Part shown: positions 1 through 6,771 of the stretch, piece by piece
Numbering within the stretch: position 1 is the first letter of the stretch
How the letters are laid out: every line of letters begins with the position of its first letter
Source: an uncultured Eubacteriales bacterium
GTDB lineage: Bacteria > Bacillota > Clostridia > Oscillospirales > CAG-272
Direction of reading: 5' to 3'
Assembly (NCBI GenBank): GCA_934476315.1
Contig: CAKSNQ010000024.1
Location: 1 to 24,407 of the forward strand
Length of the DNA stretch: 24,407 nucleotides
Program-made: the position numbers and the translations under genes
The notes under the pieces: model-generated
What the model was told of the DNA's origin: nothing
What the model saw: only the letters and a program-made list of their open reading frames with translations
Databases searched by the model: none

Positions 1-32
1 TCCAAGGCTGGATGCGCGTCGCGCCGCAACGA

Positions 33-382
33 CGCGGCGCTTTGGCGCATTGGGGAGGGCGGCGCGGGGGCGCGCCGCTGACCCCTCCCCATACCCCTCC
101 CGGGATTCGCTGAAATGTAGAAAGCCGGGCGAGGGGAAAACTCGTTGAGAGTTTCCCCTCGCCGCCGGAGACAGCTTCAACACGGACTTTCGGCGCATAG
201 CCAAGGAAGTGGGTGGAGGCGGAGGGACCGCGGCAAGCCGCCAAACCTCGGCGTTTGAGATGGTTTCGCCCTCCGCAAAGACGACTGAAGGAATATTGTT
301 TTTGCTGTGCGGAGAAGTTAGATTTGTTTCGTTTGCTGTTGGTATGTACCTTTAGTTGGAATCTCCGATGCAGGATGTGGGG
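33..382 (+). repeat. Structured intergenic repeat element, copy A
   Basis: This non-coding element matches the reverse complement of 24072-24407 along its whole length. I count about 36 substitutions plus a 13-nt indel, so roughly 89% identity. It is built from nested hairpins. H1 is GGGGAGGG 52-59 with CCCTCCCC 83-90, enclosing CGGCGCG 60-66 / GGGG loop / CGCGCCG 71-77. H2 is 129-143 with 149-162. H3 is GCGGAGGG 219-226 with CCCTCCGC 269-276, with an inner AAACC 243-247 / GGTTT 262-266. H4 is 282-291 with 349-358. A further hairpin, GCGCCGC 21-27 / GCGGCGC 34-40, overlaps the 5' edge. No long open frame is shared by the two copies. The family is not recognised; a structured RNA or a REP/MITE-like palindromic element are the main options. 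Confidence 0.9.
228..242 (+). other. Copy-A-specific insert in repeat element hairpin H3
   Basis: Copy A carries about 13 extra bases inside H3 relative to copy B. The insert contains its own small inverted repeat, GCGGC 230-234 / GCCGC 237-241, so it would add a branch and not simply lengthen the loop. Copy B has an almost uninterrupted 15-bp stem at the same place. Confidence 0.7.
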
Positions 383-399
383 TCGCCGTGACGCCGAAC

Positions 400-438
400 G
401 GGGGTAGGAAAACCTCTTCCGAGTTTTTTCCTACCCCC
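400..438. terminator. Strong hairpin, possible bidirectional terminator
   Basis: A perfect 13-bp stem (GGGGGTAGGAAAA 400-412 with TTTTCCTACCCCC 426-438) has a 13-nt apex containing CTC/GAG. It lies 18 nt after repeat copy A. A short T-rich stretch (CCTCTTTTG) follows on the plus strand, so it could stop transcription coming from the left. Its apex resembles hairpins H2 and H3 of the repeat element, so it may belong to the same family of palindromes and need not be an ordinary terminator. Confidence 0.6.
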
Positions 439-639
439 GTCCTCTTTTGTCTGTGCCTGTCGCCTCGCGGGGCTCGCAGTCCCCCGCACGACGTCCCACG
501 CCGCTTCCCTCCTCTCCTGCATCTTTTGTTCTGTTCCGTCACCATCATATTATCACATTTCCCCGCCCCGCCGCAAGCCTCAAGTGTTGGAAACGACGGA
601 AAAGTACGGAAAAAAGTTTCCCCAATTTTCCTGAATCTA
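439..639. other. Non-coding upstream region of the beta-mannosidase operon
   Basis: No credible gene is seen. The stretch holds a weak hairpin (GCGGGG 467-472 / CCCCGC 482-487), an inverted repeat GGAAAC 589-594 / GTTTCC 616-621, and between its arms a direct repeat ACGGAAAA at 596-603 and 606-613 (10-bp period). The latter two lie 20-50 bp upstream of the promoter -35 box and could be regulatory or an A-tract UP-like element. Confidence 0.5.
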
Positions 640-668
640 TTGACACCCCCTGTCGAATATGATATGCT
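640..668 (+). promoter_or_regulatory. Sigma-A-type promoter of the GH2 operon
   Basis: TTGACA at 640-645 is a perfect -35 box. It is followed by a 17-bp spacer and TATGCT at 663-668 (4 of 6 to consensus). The GH2 start codon is about 70 bp downstream with a GAGAGGAG ribosome binding site at 726-733. Confidence 0.8.
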
Positions 669-739
669 TACCATGACCCTGCGCCCCCTTGTGCGTATGG
701 AAAATCCGGTCCCCGCACCGGCTCTGAGAGGAGAACGAA

Positions 740-3244
740 ATGAAAACCCTGAATCTTGACGGCATCTGGCAATGCAAAGGTGCCTCCGGTCCCCGTGGCG
801 GCATCCACGCCGATTGGCCGCGTCCCCAGCCCTTCATGCCGACCTTCGACATGAAAGTCCCCGGCACCGTGCAGGAGGCTCTTGAGTGGATCACGGGCGA
901 TGTTCACCTGAGCCACAATGTCCTCAAGGCGCGTTTCATCGAAGAACAATACTGGCTCGTCAGCCGCACCTTCACCATCACCAAAGAGGACCTCACCGAC
1001 GGAAACCGTGTCCGCGTGGTCTTTGAGGGGCTGGCGCTGTGCGCATACATATATGTCAACGAAAAGCTCGTCGGCAGACACAACAATTTCTACACCCCCT
1101 GCCGCATCGACATCACCGACGCGGTCTTCGCCGGCGAAAACCGCATCGACGTCCGGCTCGACAGCGGCATCCTCGAATACACCGACAAGGACTGCCGCCC
1201 CACCCTCCCGCAGGGTGGCAAGGCGCCCGACCATCTGCTCCACCGCGTCTACGCCCGTCAGCCGCAATCGCAGTACGAGTGGGACTGGTCCCCCCGTCTG
1301 CTCAACGTCGGCATCTTCAAGCCCTGCTACCTCCAGATCGCGCCCGTCTTTCTCGATGAGGCGTCGGTCTTCCACGATCTGAACGACGATTACAGCCTCG
1401 CCTCCGTCCGCGTCCGCCAGTTCCTCAATGTCCCCGCCGAGCGCACGCTCACGCTGGAGGCGAGAATCGACGAGACCGGAGAGGGCGCCGAGATTGACGG
1501 AACCGTCAGCGGACAGGCATGTCTGTCGCTGTCCTTCCGCATGGAGCACCCCCAGCTCTGGTATCCGCGCAATCACGGCACCCCCTATCGTTACACGCTC
1601 CGCCTGACCGTGCGCGACACCGCAAGCGGCGAGGTCCTCGGCGAGGTCGTCAAAAAGATCGGTCTGCGCCGCGTGGAGATTGACCAGTCTCCCCGTCCCG
1701 CCGGCGGCAGATACTTTACCCTGCTGGTCAACGGCGTCCGCCTGTTCGCCAAGGGCGGCAATATGATCCCCGCCGACATCATCTTCTCCCGCCTGACGCG
1801 CGACACCTACCGCGTCCTCATCGACCGCGCGCTGGAGGACAACTTCAACGCCCTGCGCGTCTGGGGCGGCGGCATTTATGAGTCCGATGACTTCTACGAC
1901 CTGTGCGACGAGCACGGCATCGTCGTGTGGCAGGACTTCATCGGCGCCTGCGCCACCTACCCCGCCTTCGACAAGGAGTTCGTGGACAACTACATCGCGG
2001 AGATCACCTACCAGATCCGCCGCCTGTCCTCCTACGCCTCGCTCGTCATCTACGCCGGAAACAACGAGATCGACCAGTTCCTCGCAAGCGACGCCCGGCT
2101 CAACCTTTACACCGACGCGAGCCTGTACTATGTCGTCCTGCCCCGTGTGCTCCGGCGTGAGGGCGACAACCACTACTACCAGCCCTCCAGCCCGTTCTCT
2201 CCCGACGGCATCAACCCGACCTCCGACACCGTGGGCGATCAGCACCCGTGGGGCGTGACGTTCGGCTCGCCGGATTACTTCCAGTACCGCACCTACGAGT
2301 CCCGCTTCCCCAACGAGGGCGGCGTGCTCGGTCCGACCAGCCTGCCCAACATGATGGCGGCGCTGGGCAAAAAGCAGAACTTCATGTATTCATACGACTT
2401 CAAGGTACACGACAACTCGCTGTGCGACTCCAACCGTTACCTCCCCGAGATCATCATGGAGCAGAAGCTGGGCATCACGTCCGACCGCGAACGCCCGCTG
2501 AGCATCCCCGATTACGTTTACTACGGGGGACTGGTGCAGAATGAGGCGCTGACCGAATACATTCTCAACTTCCGCCGCCGCATGAACGACACCACCGGCT
2601 CCGCCATCTTCTGGATGTACAACGACTGCTGGCCCGCGACCCGCTCGTGGACCACGGTGGACTACCTGCGCAACCGCACCCCGGCGTTCTGGGGCGTCAA
2701 GCGCGCGTTTGCCCCCATCGCGGTCGATATTGTCCGCACCAAGGAGGGCTTCGACATCTACGGCATCAACGAGTATCTGGAGCCGCGCGAGGCGACGCTG
2801 ACCTTCGGCAGCGCCACGGCGAACGGCGCCGAGCAGGAGGTGGAGGAGCTGACCGTGACGCTCCCCGCCAACAACTCCGGCGTGATCGCCCGGTTGCCGT
2901 ACGCGGAAGATCGCATCCCGTTCGCGGAGCTTGCCGTGGAGGGTGAGCCGCTCGCCCGCCGCCGCTACATCGACCGCCGCGCGGATGAGCTTGGGCTGGG
3001 CAGCACCGAAATCCGCGTCAGCGTGGACAAAAAAGCCGGCACCGCAACCTACGTTGCCGACGCCTTCGTCTTTGGCGTGTGCCTTGACCTGGACGGCACG
3101 GACGGCAAGCTCTCCGACAACTTCTTTGACCTGTTCCCCGGACGTCCCTACACGGTCCGGCTGGGCAGAAGATCGGGCAGAGTCCTCTGCTCCTACATGG
3201 GACAGAGCGGCGACCGCGACGTCCTCCCGACCGTCAGTCTGTAA
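740..3244 (+). CDS. Glycoside hydrolase family 2 beta-mannosidase
   Basis: An 834-residue GH2 enzyme that should release terminal beta-mannose from manno-oligosaccharides by a retaining mechanism. It has no signal peptide, so it is probably cytoplasmic. The family layout is visible: an N-terminal sugar-binding beta-sandwich (about 1-190), an immunoglobulin-like domain (about 195-310), a TIM barrel (about 320-640) and C-terminal beta domains. WGGGIYE at 375-381 and GNNE at 440-443 are typical of beta-mannosidases, with E443 the likely acid/base. E526 in RFPNEGG is the likely nucleophile; the usual SEFG is NEGG here. The start at 740 has a GAGAGGAG site at 726-733. It is the first gene of a three-gene unit with a sugar-binding lipoprotein and an esterase. 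The family call is firm; beta-mannosidase over other GH2 activities is likely but not proven. Confidence 0.92.
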   Translation: MKTLNLDGIWQCKGASGPRGGIHADWPRPQPFMPTFDMKVPGTVQEALEWITGDVHLSHNVLKARFIEEQYWLVSRTFTITKEDLTDGNRVRVVFEGLALCAYIYVNEKLVGRHNNFYTPCRIDITDAVFAGENRIDVRLDSGILEYTDKDCRPTLPQGGKAPDHLLHRVYARQPQSQYEWDWSPRLLNVGIFKPCYLQIAPVFLDEASVFHDLNDDYSLASVRVRQFLNVPAERTLTLEARIDETGEGAEIDGTVSGQACLSLSFRMEHPQLWYPRNHGTPYRYTLRLTVRDTASGEVLGEVVKKIGLRRVEIDQSPRPAGGRYFTLLVNGVRLFAKGGNMIPADIIFSRLTRDTYRVLIDRALEDNFNALRVWGGGIYESDDFYDLCDEHGIVVWQDFIGACATYPAFDKEFVDNYIAEITYQIRRLSSYASLVIYAGNNEIDQFLASDARLNLYTDASLYYVVLPRVLRREGDNHYYQPSSPFSPDGINPTSDTVGDQHPWGVTFGSPDYFQYRTYESRFPNEGGVLGPTSLPNMMAALGKKQNFMYSYDFKVHDNSLCDSNRYLPEIIMEQKLGITSDRERPLSIPDYVYYGGLVQNEALTEYILNFRRRMNDTTGSAIFWMYNDCWPATRSWTTVDYLRNRTPAFWGVKRAFAPIAVDIVRTKEGFDIYGINEYLEPREATLTFGSATANGAEQEVEELTVTLPANNSGVIARLPYAEDRIPFAELAVEGEPLARRRYIDRRADELGLGSTEIRVSVDKKAGTATYVADAFVFGVCLDLDGTDGKLSDNFFDLFPGRPYTVRLGRRSGRVLCSYMGQSGDRDVLPTVSL

Positions 3245-3258
3245 TTTTGCCATCGGAT

Positions 3259-3285
3259 GAAACGCCAGAAACGTCAGAAACGCCA
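3259..3285 (+). repeat. Three tandem 9-bp repeats between GH2 and lipoprotein genes
   Basis: GAAACGCCA, GAAACGTCA and GAAACGCCA follow one another at 3259-3267, 3268-3276 and 3277-3285, just ahead of the AAAGGAG site of the next gene. They could encode MKRQKRQKRH if an upstream ATG at 3257 were used, but the better ribosome site and signal peptide place the start at 3305. Confidence 0.7.
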
Positions 3286-3304
3286 TATTAAAGGAGAAAT
3301 CAAC

Positions 3305-4822
3305 ATGAAAACACGCACCTCCCCCGTCGTGCGCGTCCTGCTGTGCCTGCTGAGCCTGCTTCTGCTCCTCAGCATACTCTCCCTTGTCGCCTGCAAGAAC
3401 GACAAAGACCCCGGAAACGACCCCGACAAGCCCGCGCCCGGCGGCGACCCCTCCGACCCCTCCGGTCCCTCCGATCCCGGCGACGACGAGGACGACGACA
3501 TGACCGCCGATCAGATTCTCAAGACGTTCCCGCAAAAGTTCTTCGGCGACGAGCAATTTCGCATCGCGGCGTCGTCCACCTATGAGAACGTTTTCACCAT
3601 CGAGCAGTTTACCAACGATGACGATTACAACGGCGGCACCATCCACGACGCGCTGGTTGACCGCGACGCCATGATTGAGGAGTACTTCGGCATCGAGCTG
3701 TACTACGAGGACATGCTGGACAGCGCCATGTACAGTCGCCTGGGCAACAGCGTCCGCGCGGGCGACGACGACTACCAGCTCCTGCTCGGCACGCTCGCCG
3801 GCGGTGCGCTCCAATTCGCCAACGCCAACCTGCTCTGGGACCTGCACGAGATTCCGAACATCGACCTGACCAAGCCCTGGTGGAACAAAAATTCGGTGAA
3901 CAGCTTTGACGTCAACGGGCACATCTATATGGCGACCGGCGCCATCACCAACCGCTACGTCTACGCCCCCAACGCCATGCTGTTCAACAAGGAGCTGCTC
4001 GCCGACGCCGGTCTGACCTCTCCCTTTGAGCTGATGGAGCGGGACGAATGGACGCTGGAAACGCTGGCGCTCATGATCGAGGGTCAGGCGCGCGAGCTTG
4101 GCTCGGATGACACGCTCGGCATCGACGACTTCTACGGGCTGGCACCCGCCAACGACTCCGAGGGCGCGTTCTACGTCGCCTGCGGCGGAACGTTCACCGA
4201 AAAGGACGGGAGCGGCATCCCCTCCCTCTCCCACGAGAGATCGCGCAACTCGGACCGTCTGGACGCGGTGATCGACCTCATGCGCGGCGACGACGTGCTT
4301 CACTACAAGTCCCTCTACGACTCGCTGAACACCTTCCGCGACGGACGCGCCATCTTCCACTCCATGGCGCTGTGCGATATCAACATGCTCGCCGACATGG
4401 AGCAGGAATACGGCATCGCCCCCATGCCGAAATATGACCAGCTCCAGGAGGAATACTACTCCAACGCCAACCGCTACATCAGCACCATGGCGATCGTTCC
4501 CTCCTCCGTCGCCGACACCGGACGCGCCGGGCTGATTATCGAGGCGATGGCTGCCACCTCGCAGTACTCCTCACTTCAGAAGCAGTACGAGACCATCCTG
4601 CTTCTGCGCCAGGCAAAGGACGCACAGTCCAAGCAGAGCCTGATTACCGTGGTCGAATCCACCGTCTACGACTGGGGCTACGTCTTCGACTTCGGCAGCG
4701 TCTCCACCACCATGCGCGACATCATCCGCTACGGCAAGAGCTACGCCTCCGAGTTCGCCTCTCTGCGCGGACAGGCGGAGAGCGCACTGAACGAAATGCT
4801 CAAAAATTACGGCGTCGACTGA
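3305..4822 (+). CDS. ABC-type extracellular sugar-binding lipoprotein
   Basis: A 505-residue solute-binding protein, presumably anchored on the outer face of the membrane and delivering an oligosaccharide to an ABC importer. The first 30 residues form a lipoprotein signal: positive N-terminus, long Leu-rich core, lipobox LVAC with C30. An Asp/Pro/Gly-rich tether follows (about 31-62), then a family-1-like binding domain with the usual NGHIYMATG and MLFNKELLADAGL segments. The start at 3305 has AAAGGAG at 3290-3296; an in-frame ATG at 3257 is less likely because it would put 16 basic residues before the signal peptide. It sits 60 nt after the beta-mannosidase gene. No permease or ATPase gene is in the window, so the partner transporter must be elsewhere. 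The substrate is inferred from context as a manno-oligosaccharide. Confidence 0.88.
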   Translation: MKTRTSPVVRVLLCLLSLLLLLSILSLVACKNDKDPGNDPDKPAPGGDPSDPSGPSDPGDDEDDDMTADQILKTFPQKFFGDEQFRIAASSTYENVFTIEQFTNDDDYNGGTIHDALVDRDAMIEEYFGIELYYEDMLDSAMYSRLGNSVRAGDDDYQLLLGTLAGGALQFANANLLWDLHEIPNIDLTKPWWNKNSVNSFDVNGHIYMATGAITNRYVYAPNAMLFNKELLADAGLTSPFELMERDEWTLETLALMIEGQARELGSDDTLGIDDFYGLAPANDSEGAFYVACGGTFTEKDGSGIPSLSHERSRNSDRLDAVIDLMRGDDVLHYKSLYDSLNTFRDGRAIFHSMALCDINMLADMEQEYGIAPMPKYDQLQEEYYSNANRYISTMAIVPSSVADTGRAGLIIEAMAATSQYSSLQKQYETILLLRQAKDAQSKQSLITVVESTVYDWGYVFDFGSVSTTMRDIIRYGKSYASEFASLRGQAESALNEMLKNYGVD

Positions 4823-4845
4823 TACGGAAAGGATGCTCTGATTTT

Positions 4846-5715
4846 ATGGATGACATGACGATTACCGTCTCCGGCACGATCGCGGACCGCGCGGAGCTGA
4901 CCTACAAGGTCGTCGGGGAGCGCCGGATTGAACTGACGTTCCTTGCCCCCATCGAAAAGAAGTTTGACCGCGCCCCCGTGTATCTCGTCATCGCGGGCGG
5001 CGGCTGGCACGAGGAGCGCCGCGCCGACATGCTGGGCATGGCGGGACGCTCGGTCGATGCGCTCCGCCGCGCGGGATTTGCCGTCGTCAGCCCCGACTAC
5101 CGCGTCACGGGCGAGGTCTCCATGCGTGCGGTGATTTCGGACTGCATGGACGCCGCGCGGTATCTGGTGCACTTTGCCGAACCGCTCGGCATTGACCGCG
5201 ACAGATTCGTCGTGTCCGGGCACTCGGCGGGCGGGCATCTGTGCCTGATGATGGCGAACGCGCCGCACGGCGAGTTTGCCGAGGATTCCCCCTTTGACGC
5301 GGTTGCCGACGATTTTAAGGTCATCGGCGCGGCGCCCATGAGCCCTCCGACCGTTCTGTACGACGCCGCAACGGGCGCGTGGCCCTTCAACGCCGAGTAC
5401 GCCCGCGTGTTCCCGAACGAGCCGGCGACGCACGCCCATCGGCACTATCTCAGCCCGATCGACTACATCACGCCGTGCAGCGTCCCGACGCTTCTGACCT
5501 ATGGCACGCACGACAACCTGGTCTATCCCGAAAACAGCCTGTACTATTACGACCGCTGCCGCGCGGTCGGCGCGCCGTGCGAGATCGAGGCGTCGCATTT
5601 CGGCGGGCACTGCTTTGAGGAGAAGATCAAGGGCATGTCCCCCATCCCCGGGCTTGCCGGGATGCAGGACGGTATCACCGCGTTCGCCCTGCGCGTTCTC
5701 GAATCCTCACGATAA
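4846..5715 (+). CDS. Alpha/beta-hydrolase esterase (BD-FAE/acetyl-esterase-like)
   Basis: A 289-residue alpha/beta hydrolase without a signal peptide. The nucleophile elbow GHSAGG lies at 125-130 (S127). AGGGW near residues 49-53 is the likely oxyanion-hole segment. D223 in GTHDN and H255 in FGGHCF are positioned to complete the triad; H251 is an alternative. This pattern is common in small carbohydrate-ester hydrolases of the BD-FAE/acetyl xylan esterase type. Being third in a unit with a beta-mannosidase and a sugar-binding lipoprotein, it may remove acetyl groups from mannan oligosaccharides, which is inference. AAAGGAT at 4828-4834 is a moderate ribosome site for the start at 4846; M4 (4855) is possible. 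A terminator follows at once. Confidence 0.85.
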   Translation: MDDMTITVSGTIADRAELTYKVVGERRIELTFLAPIEKKFDRAPVYLVIAGGGWHEERRADMLGMAGRSVDALRRAGFAVVSPDYRVTGEVSMRAVISDCMDAARYLVHFAEPLGIDRDRFVVSGHSAGGHLCLMMANAPHGEFAEDSPFDAVADDFKVIGAAPMSPPTVLYDAATGAWPFNAEYARVFPNEPATHAHRHYLSPIDYITPCSVPTLLTYGTHDNLVYPENSLYYYDRCRAVGAPCEIEASHFGGHCFEEKIKGMSPIPGLAGMQDGITAFALRVLESSR

Positions 5716-5720
5716 TCTGC

Positions 5721-5756
5721 CACCGCTCACGGAAATTCCGTGGGCGGTGTTTCTTT
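5721..5756 (+). terminator. Rho-independent terminator after the esterase gene
   Basis: A 13-bp stem CACCGCTCACGGA 5721-5733 pairs with TCCGTGGGCGGTG 5737-5749 (one G-T wobble), with a 3-nt loop, followed by TTTCTTT. It ends the GH2-lipoprotein-esterase unit. Confidence 0.88.
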
Positions 5757-5757
5757 A

Positions 5758-5790
5758 CCGGGGAGCATCGCTCCCCGGGGTCGACCCCGG
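5758..5790. repeat. Back-to-back GC-rich palindromes
   Basis: CCGGGGAGC 5758-5766 and GCTCCCCGG 5770-5778 form a perfect 9-bp hairpin with an ATC loop. It overlaps CCGGGGTCGACCCCGG (5775-5790), a perfect 16-bp palindrome. They lie immediately after the terminator and may be an intergenic palindromic repeat or a second pause structure. Confidence 0.75.
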
Positions 5791-5815
5791 ACACCCGGTA
5801 TCCGGCGCCCGCGCA

Positions 5816-5940
5816 GATGTCCCATGGACGCCCCGCCCGGCGGATGCCCCGGCAAATGCCCGGCAGATGCCCCGGCGGTTTGCCCGCACAGATGCCCACC
5901 GCTGACGCCCCGACAGACGCCCCGCGCGGGCGTGGACGCC
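5816..5940. repeat. Degenerate ~12-bp tandem array (GAYGCCCC motif)
   Basis: About ten copies of a GAYGCCCC-like core begin at 5816, 5827, 5843, 5855, 5866, 5878 (diverged), 5891, 5904, 5916 and 5935. Most spacings are 11-13 bp. Open frames through it give only low-complexity peptides with no ribosome site, so I treat it as non-coding. Confidence 0.6.
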
Positions 5941-5989
5941 GCTTTTTTCGCCCGGATCCGCCCCGCGCGCCGGATTTGACCGCGATTTT

Positions 5990-6022
5990 GAAAAAATCCG
6001 GAAAAATTCTCGAAAAAATCCC
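5990..6022 (+). promoter_or_regulatory. Phased A-tracts (UP-like element) upstream of rimP
   Basis: Three consecutive 11-bp units, GAAAAAATCCG, GAAAAATTCTC and GAAAAAATCCC, end 9 bp before the -35 box. The helical phasing suggests intrinsic curvature or RNA polymerase alpha-subunit contact. Confidence 0.6.
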
Positions 6023-6031
6023 GTAAAGCCC

Positions 6032-6060
6032 TTGCAAAGAGTGGAAAAATGTGTTATACT
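6032..6060 (+). promoter_or_regulatory. Sigma-A-type promoter of the rimP-nusA-infB operon
   Basis: TTGCAA at 6032-6037, a 17-bp spacer, and TATACT at 6055-6060. It is preceded by phased A-tracts and followed by a ~100-nt leader ending at rimP. Confidence 0.85.
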
Positions 6061-6084
6061 ACTCTGTAGTAAGCATAGTGTGTC

Positions 6085-6118
6085 ATGGAGAGTGGGTTCG
6101 TCAGAGTCCACTCTCCAT
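6085..6118 (+). promoter_or_regulatory. rimP leader hairpin
   Basis: ATGGAGAGTGG 6085-6095 pairs perfectly with CCACTCTCCAT 6108-6118 around a 12-nt loop, in the 5' leader of rimP. From memory, a GAGAGTGGG/CCCACTCTC hairpin ahead of rimP is common in Firmicutes. There is no U-tract, so it is probably not a terminator; a regulatory or mRNA-stability role is plausible. Confidence 0.65.
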
Positions 6119-6158
6119 TGTATGAATCCTGATTTTTCGCACAGCAAGGAGGAAGTCC

Positions 6159-6659
6159 ATGGCTATCCGCAAGGTCTCCGGCGCTCACACCCTACGCACC
6201 TCCGGCGTCGTCGCCGCGGTCGAAAAGCTCGCAACGCCGCTCGCCGACTCGCTCGGCTACCGCGTCTGGGACATTGAATTTGTCCGTGAGGGCGCTGAAT
6301 ATTACCTGCGCATCACGCTCGACAGCGACTCCGGCATCACCATCGACGACTGCGAGCGGTTCAGCCGCGCCATCGACCCGCTCCTCGATGAGGCAGACCC
6401 CATCGCCGAGTCGTATCACCTGGAGGTCAGCTCCCCCGGCATTGAGCGCGACCTGAAAAGCGTCGCCCACATCAACGCCTGCGTCGGCTGTCAGGTTCAG
6501 GCGAAGCTGTTCGCGCCGCTGGAGGGCAGTCGCGTGTGGAGCGGCGAGCTCGTCGGCATGGACGACGAGGACCGCGTGCTCATCCGCGTCGGCGAGGACA
6601 CCGTGGCAATCCCCCGCGCCGCCATCAGCCGACTGAACACCGTCTGCGACTTTTCATAA
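6159..6659 (+). CDS. rimP: Ribosome maturation factor RimP
   Basis: A 166-residue RimP, which helps assemble the 30S subunit in the cytoplasm. The signature LEVSSPGIERDL begins at residue 88, at the end of the N-terminal alpha/beta domain. The C-terminal SH3-like domain follows (about 105-166). Length is normal for the family. An AAGGAGGA site at 6146-6153 fixes the start. It opens the nusA operon, the standard bacterial arrangement, under a strong promoter with a leader hairpin. Confidence 0.96.
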   Translation: MAIRKVSGAHTLRTSGVVAAVEKLATPLADSLGYRVWDIEFVREGAEYYLRITLDSDSGITIDDCERFSRAIDPLLDEADPIAESYHLEVSSPGIERDLKSVAHINACVGCQVQAKLFAPLEGSRVWSGELVGMDDEDRVLIRVGEDTVAIPRAAISRLNTVCDFS

Positions 6660-6672
6660 ATCATAAAGCAAA

Positions 6673-6771
6673 ATCGGCGCAAGCCGATCATCGCCCGCGA
6701 CGTCGGGCGCAAAACAAAATTCCAGATTTCAGAAAACAAGCGTTGGAGGGCGGCGCGCAAAAATCCCGCCC
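6673..6771 (+). other. Structured rimP-nusA intercistronic region
   Basis: The 168-nt gap holds three hairpins in a row: ATCGGC 6673-6678 / GCCGAT 6683-6688 closed by a GCAA (GNRA) tetraloop; CGCCCG 6692-6697 / CGGGCG 6704-6709; and GGGCGG 6748-6753 / CCGCCC 6766-6771. None is followed by a T-run. They may be mRNA processing or stability elements. Confidence 0.55.

Noticed and set aside
213..407. Small open frame in repeat copy A
   Set aside because: The frame is not kept in copy B because of the 13-nt indel, and base changes follow stem pairing, not codons.
668..2245. Minus-strand open frame opposite the beta-mannosidase
   Set aside because: Low-complexity Val/Asp/Gly-rich translation crossing the promoter of the real gene; antisense shadow.
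2390..4360. Minus-strand open frame spanning two genes
   Set aside because: It covers the GH2 end and the lipoprotein start on the opposite strand, with no domain or ribosome site.
5675..6147. Minus-strand open frames in the rimP upstream region
   Set aside because: Arg/Gly/Ala-rich peptides derived from the GC-rich array; they cross a terminator and the rimP promoter.
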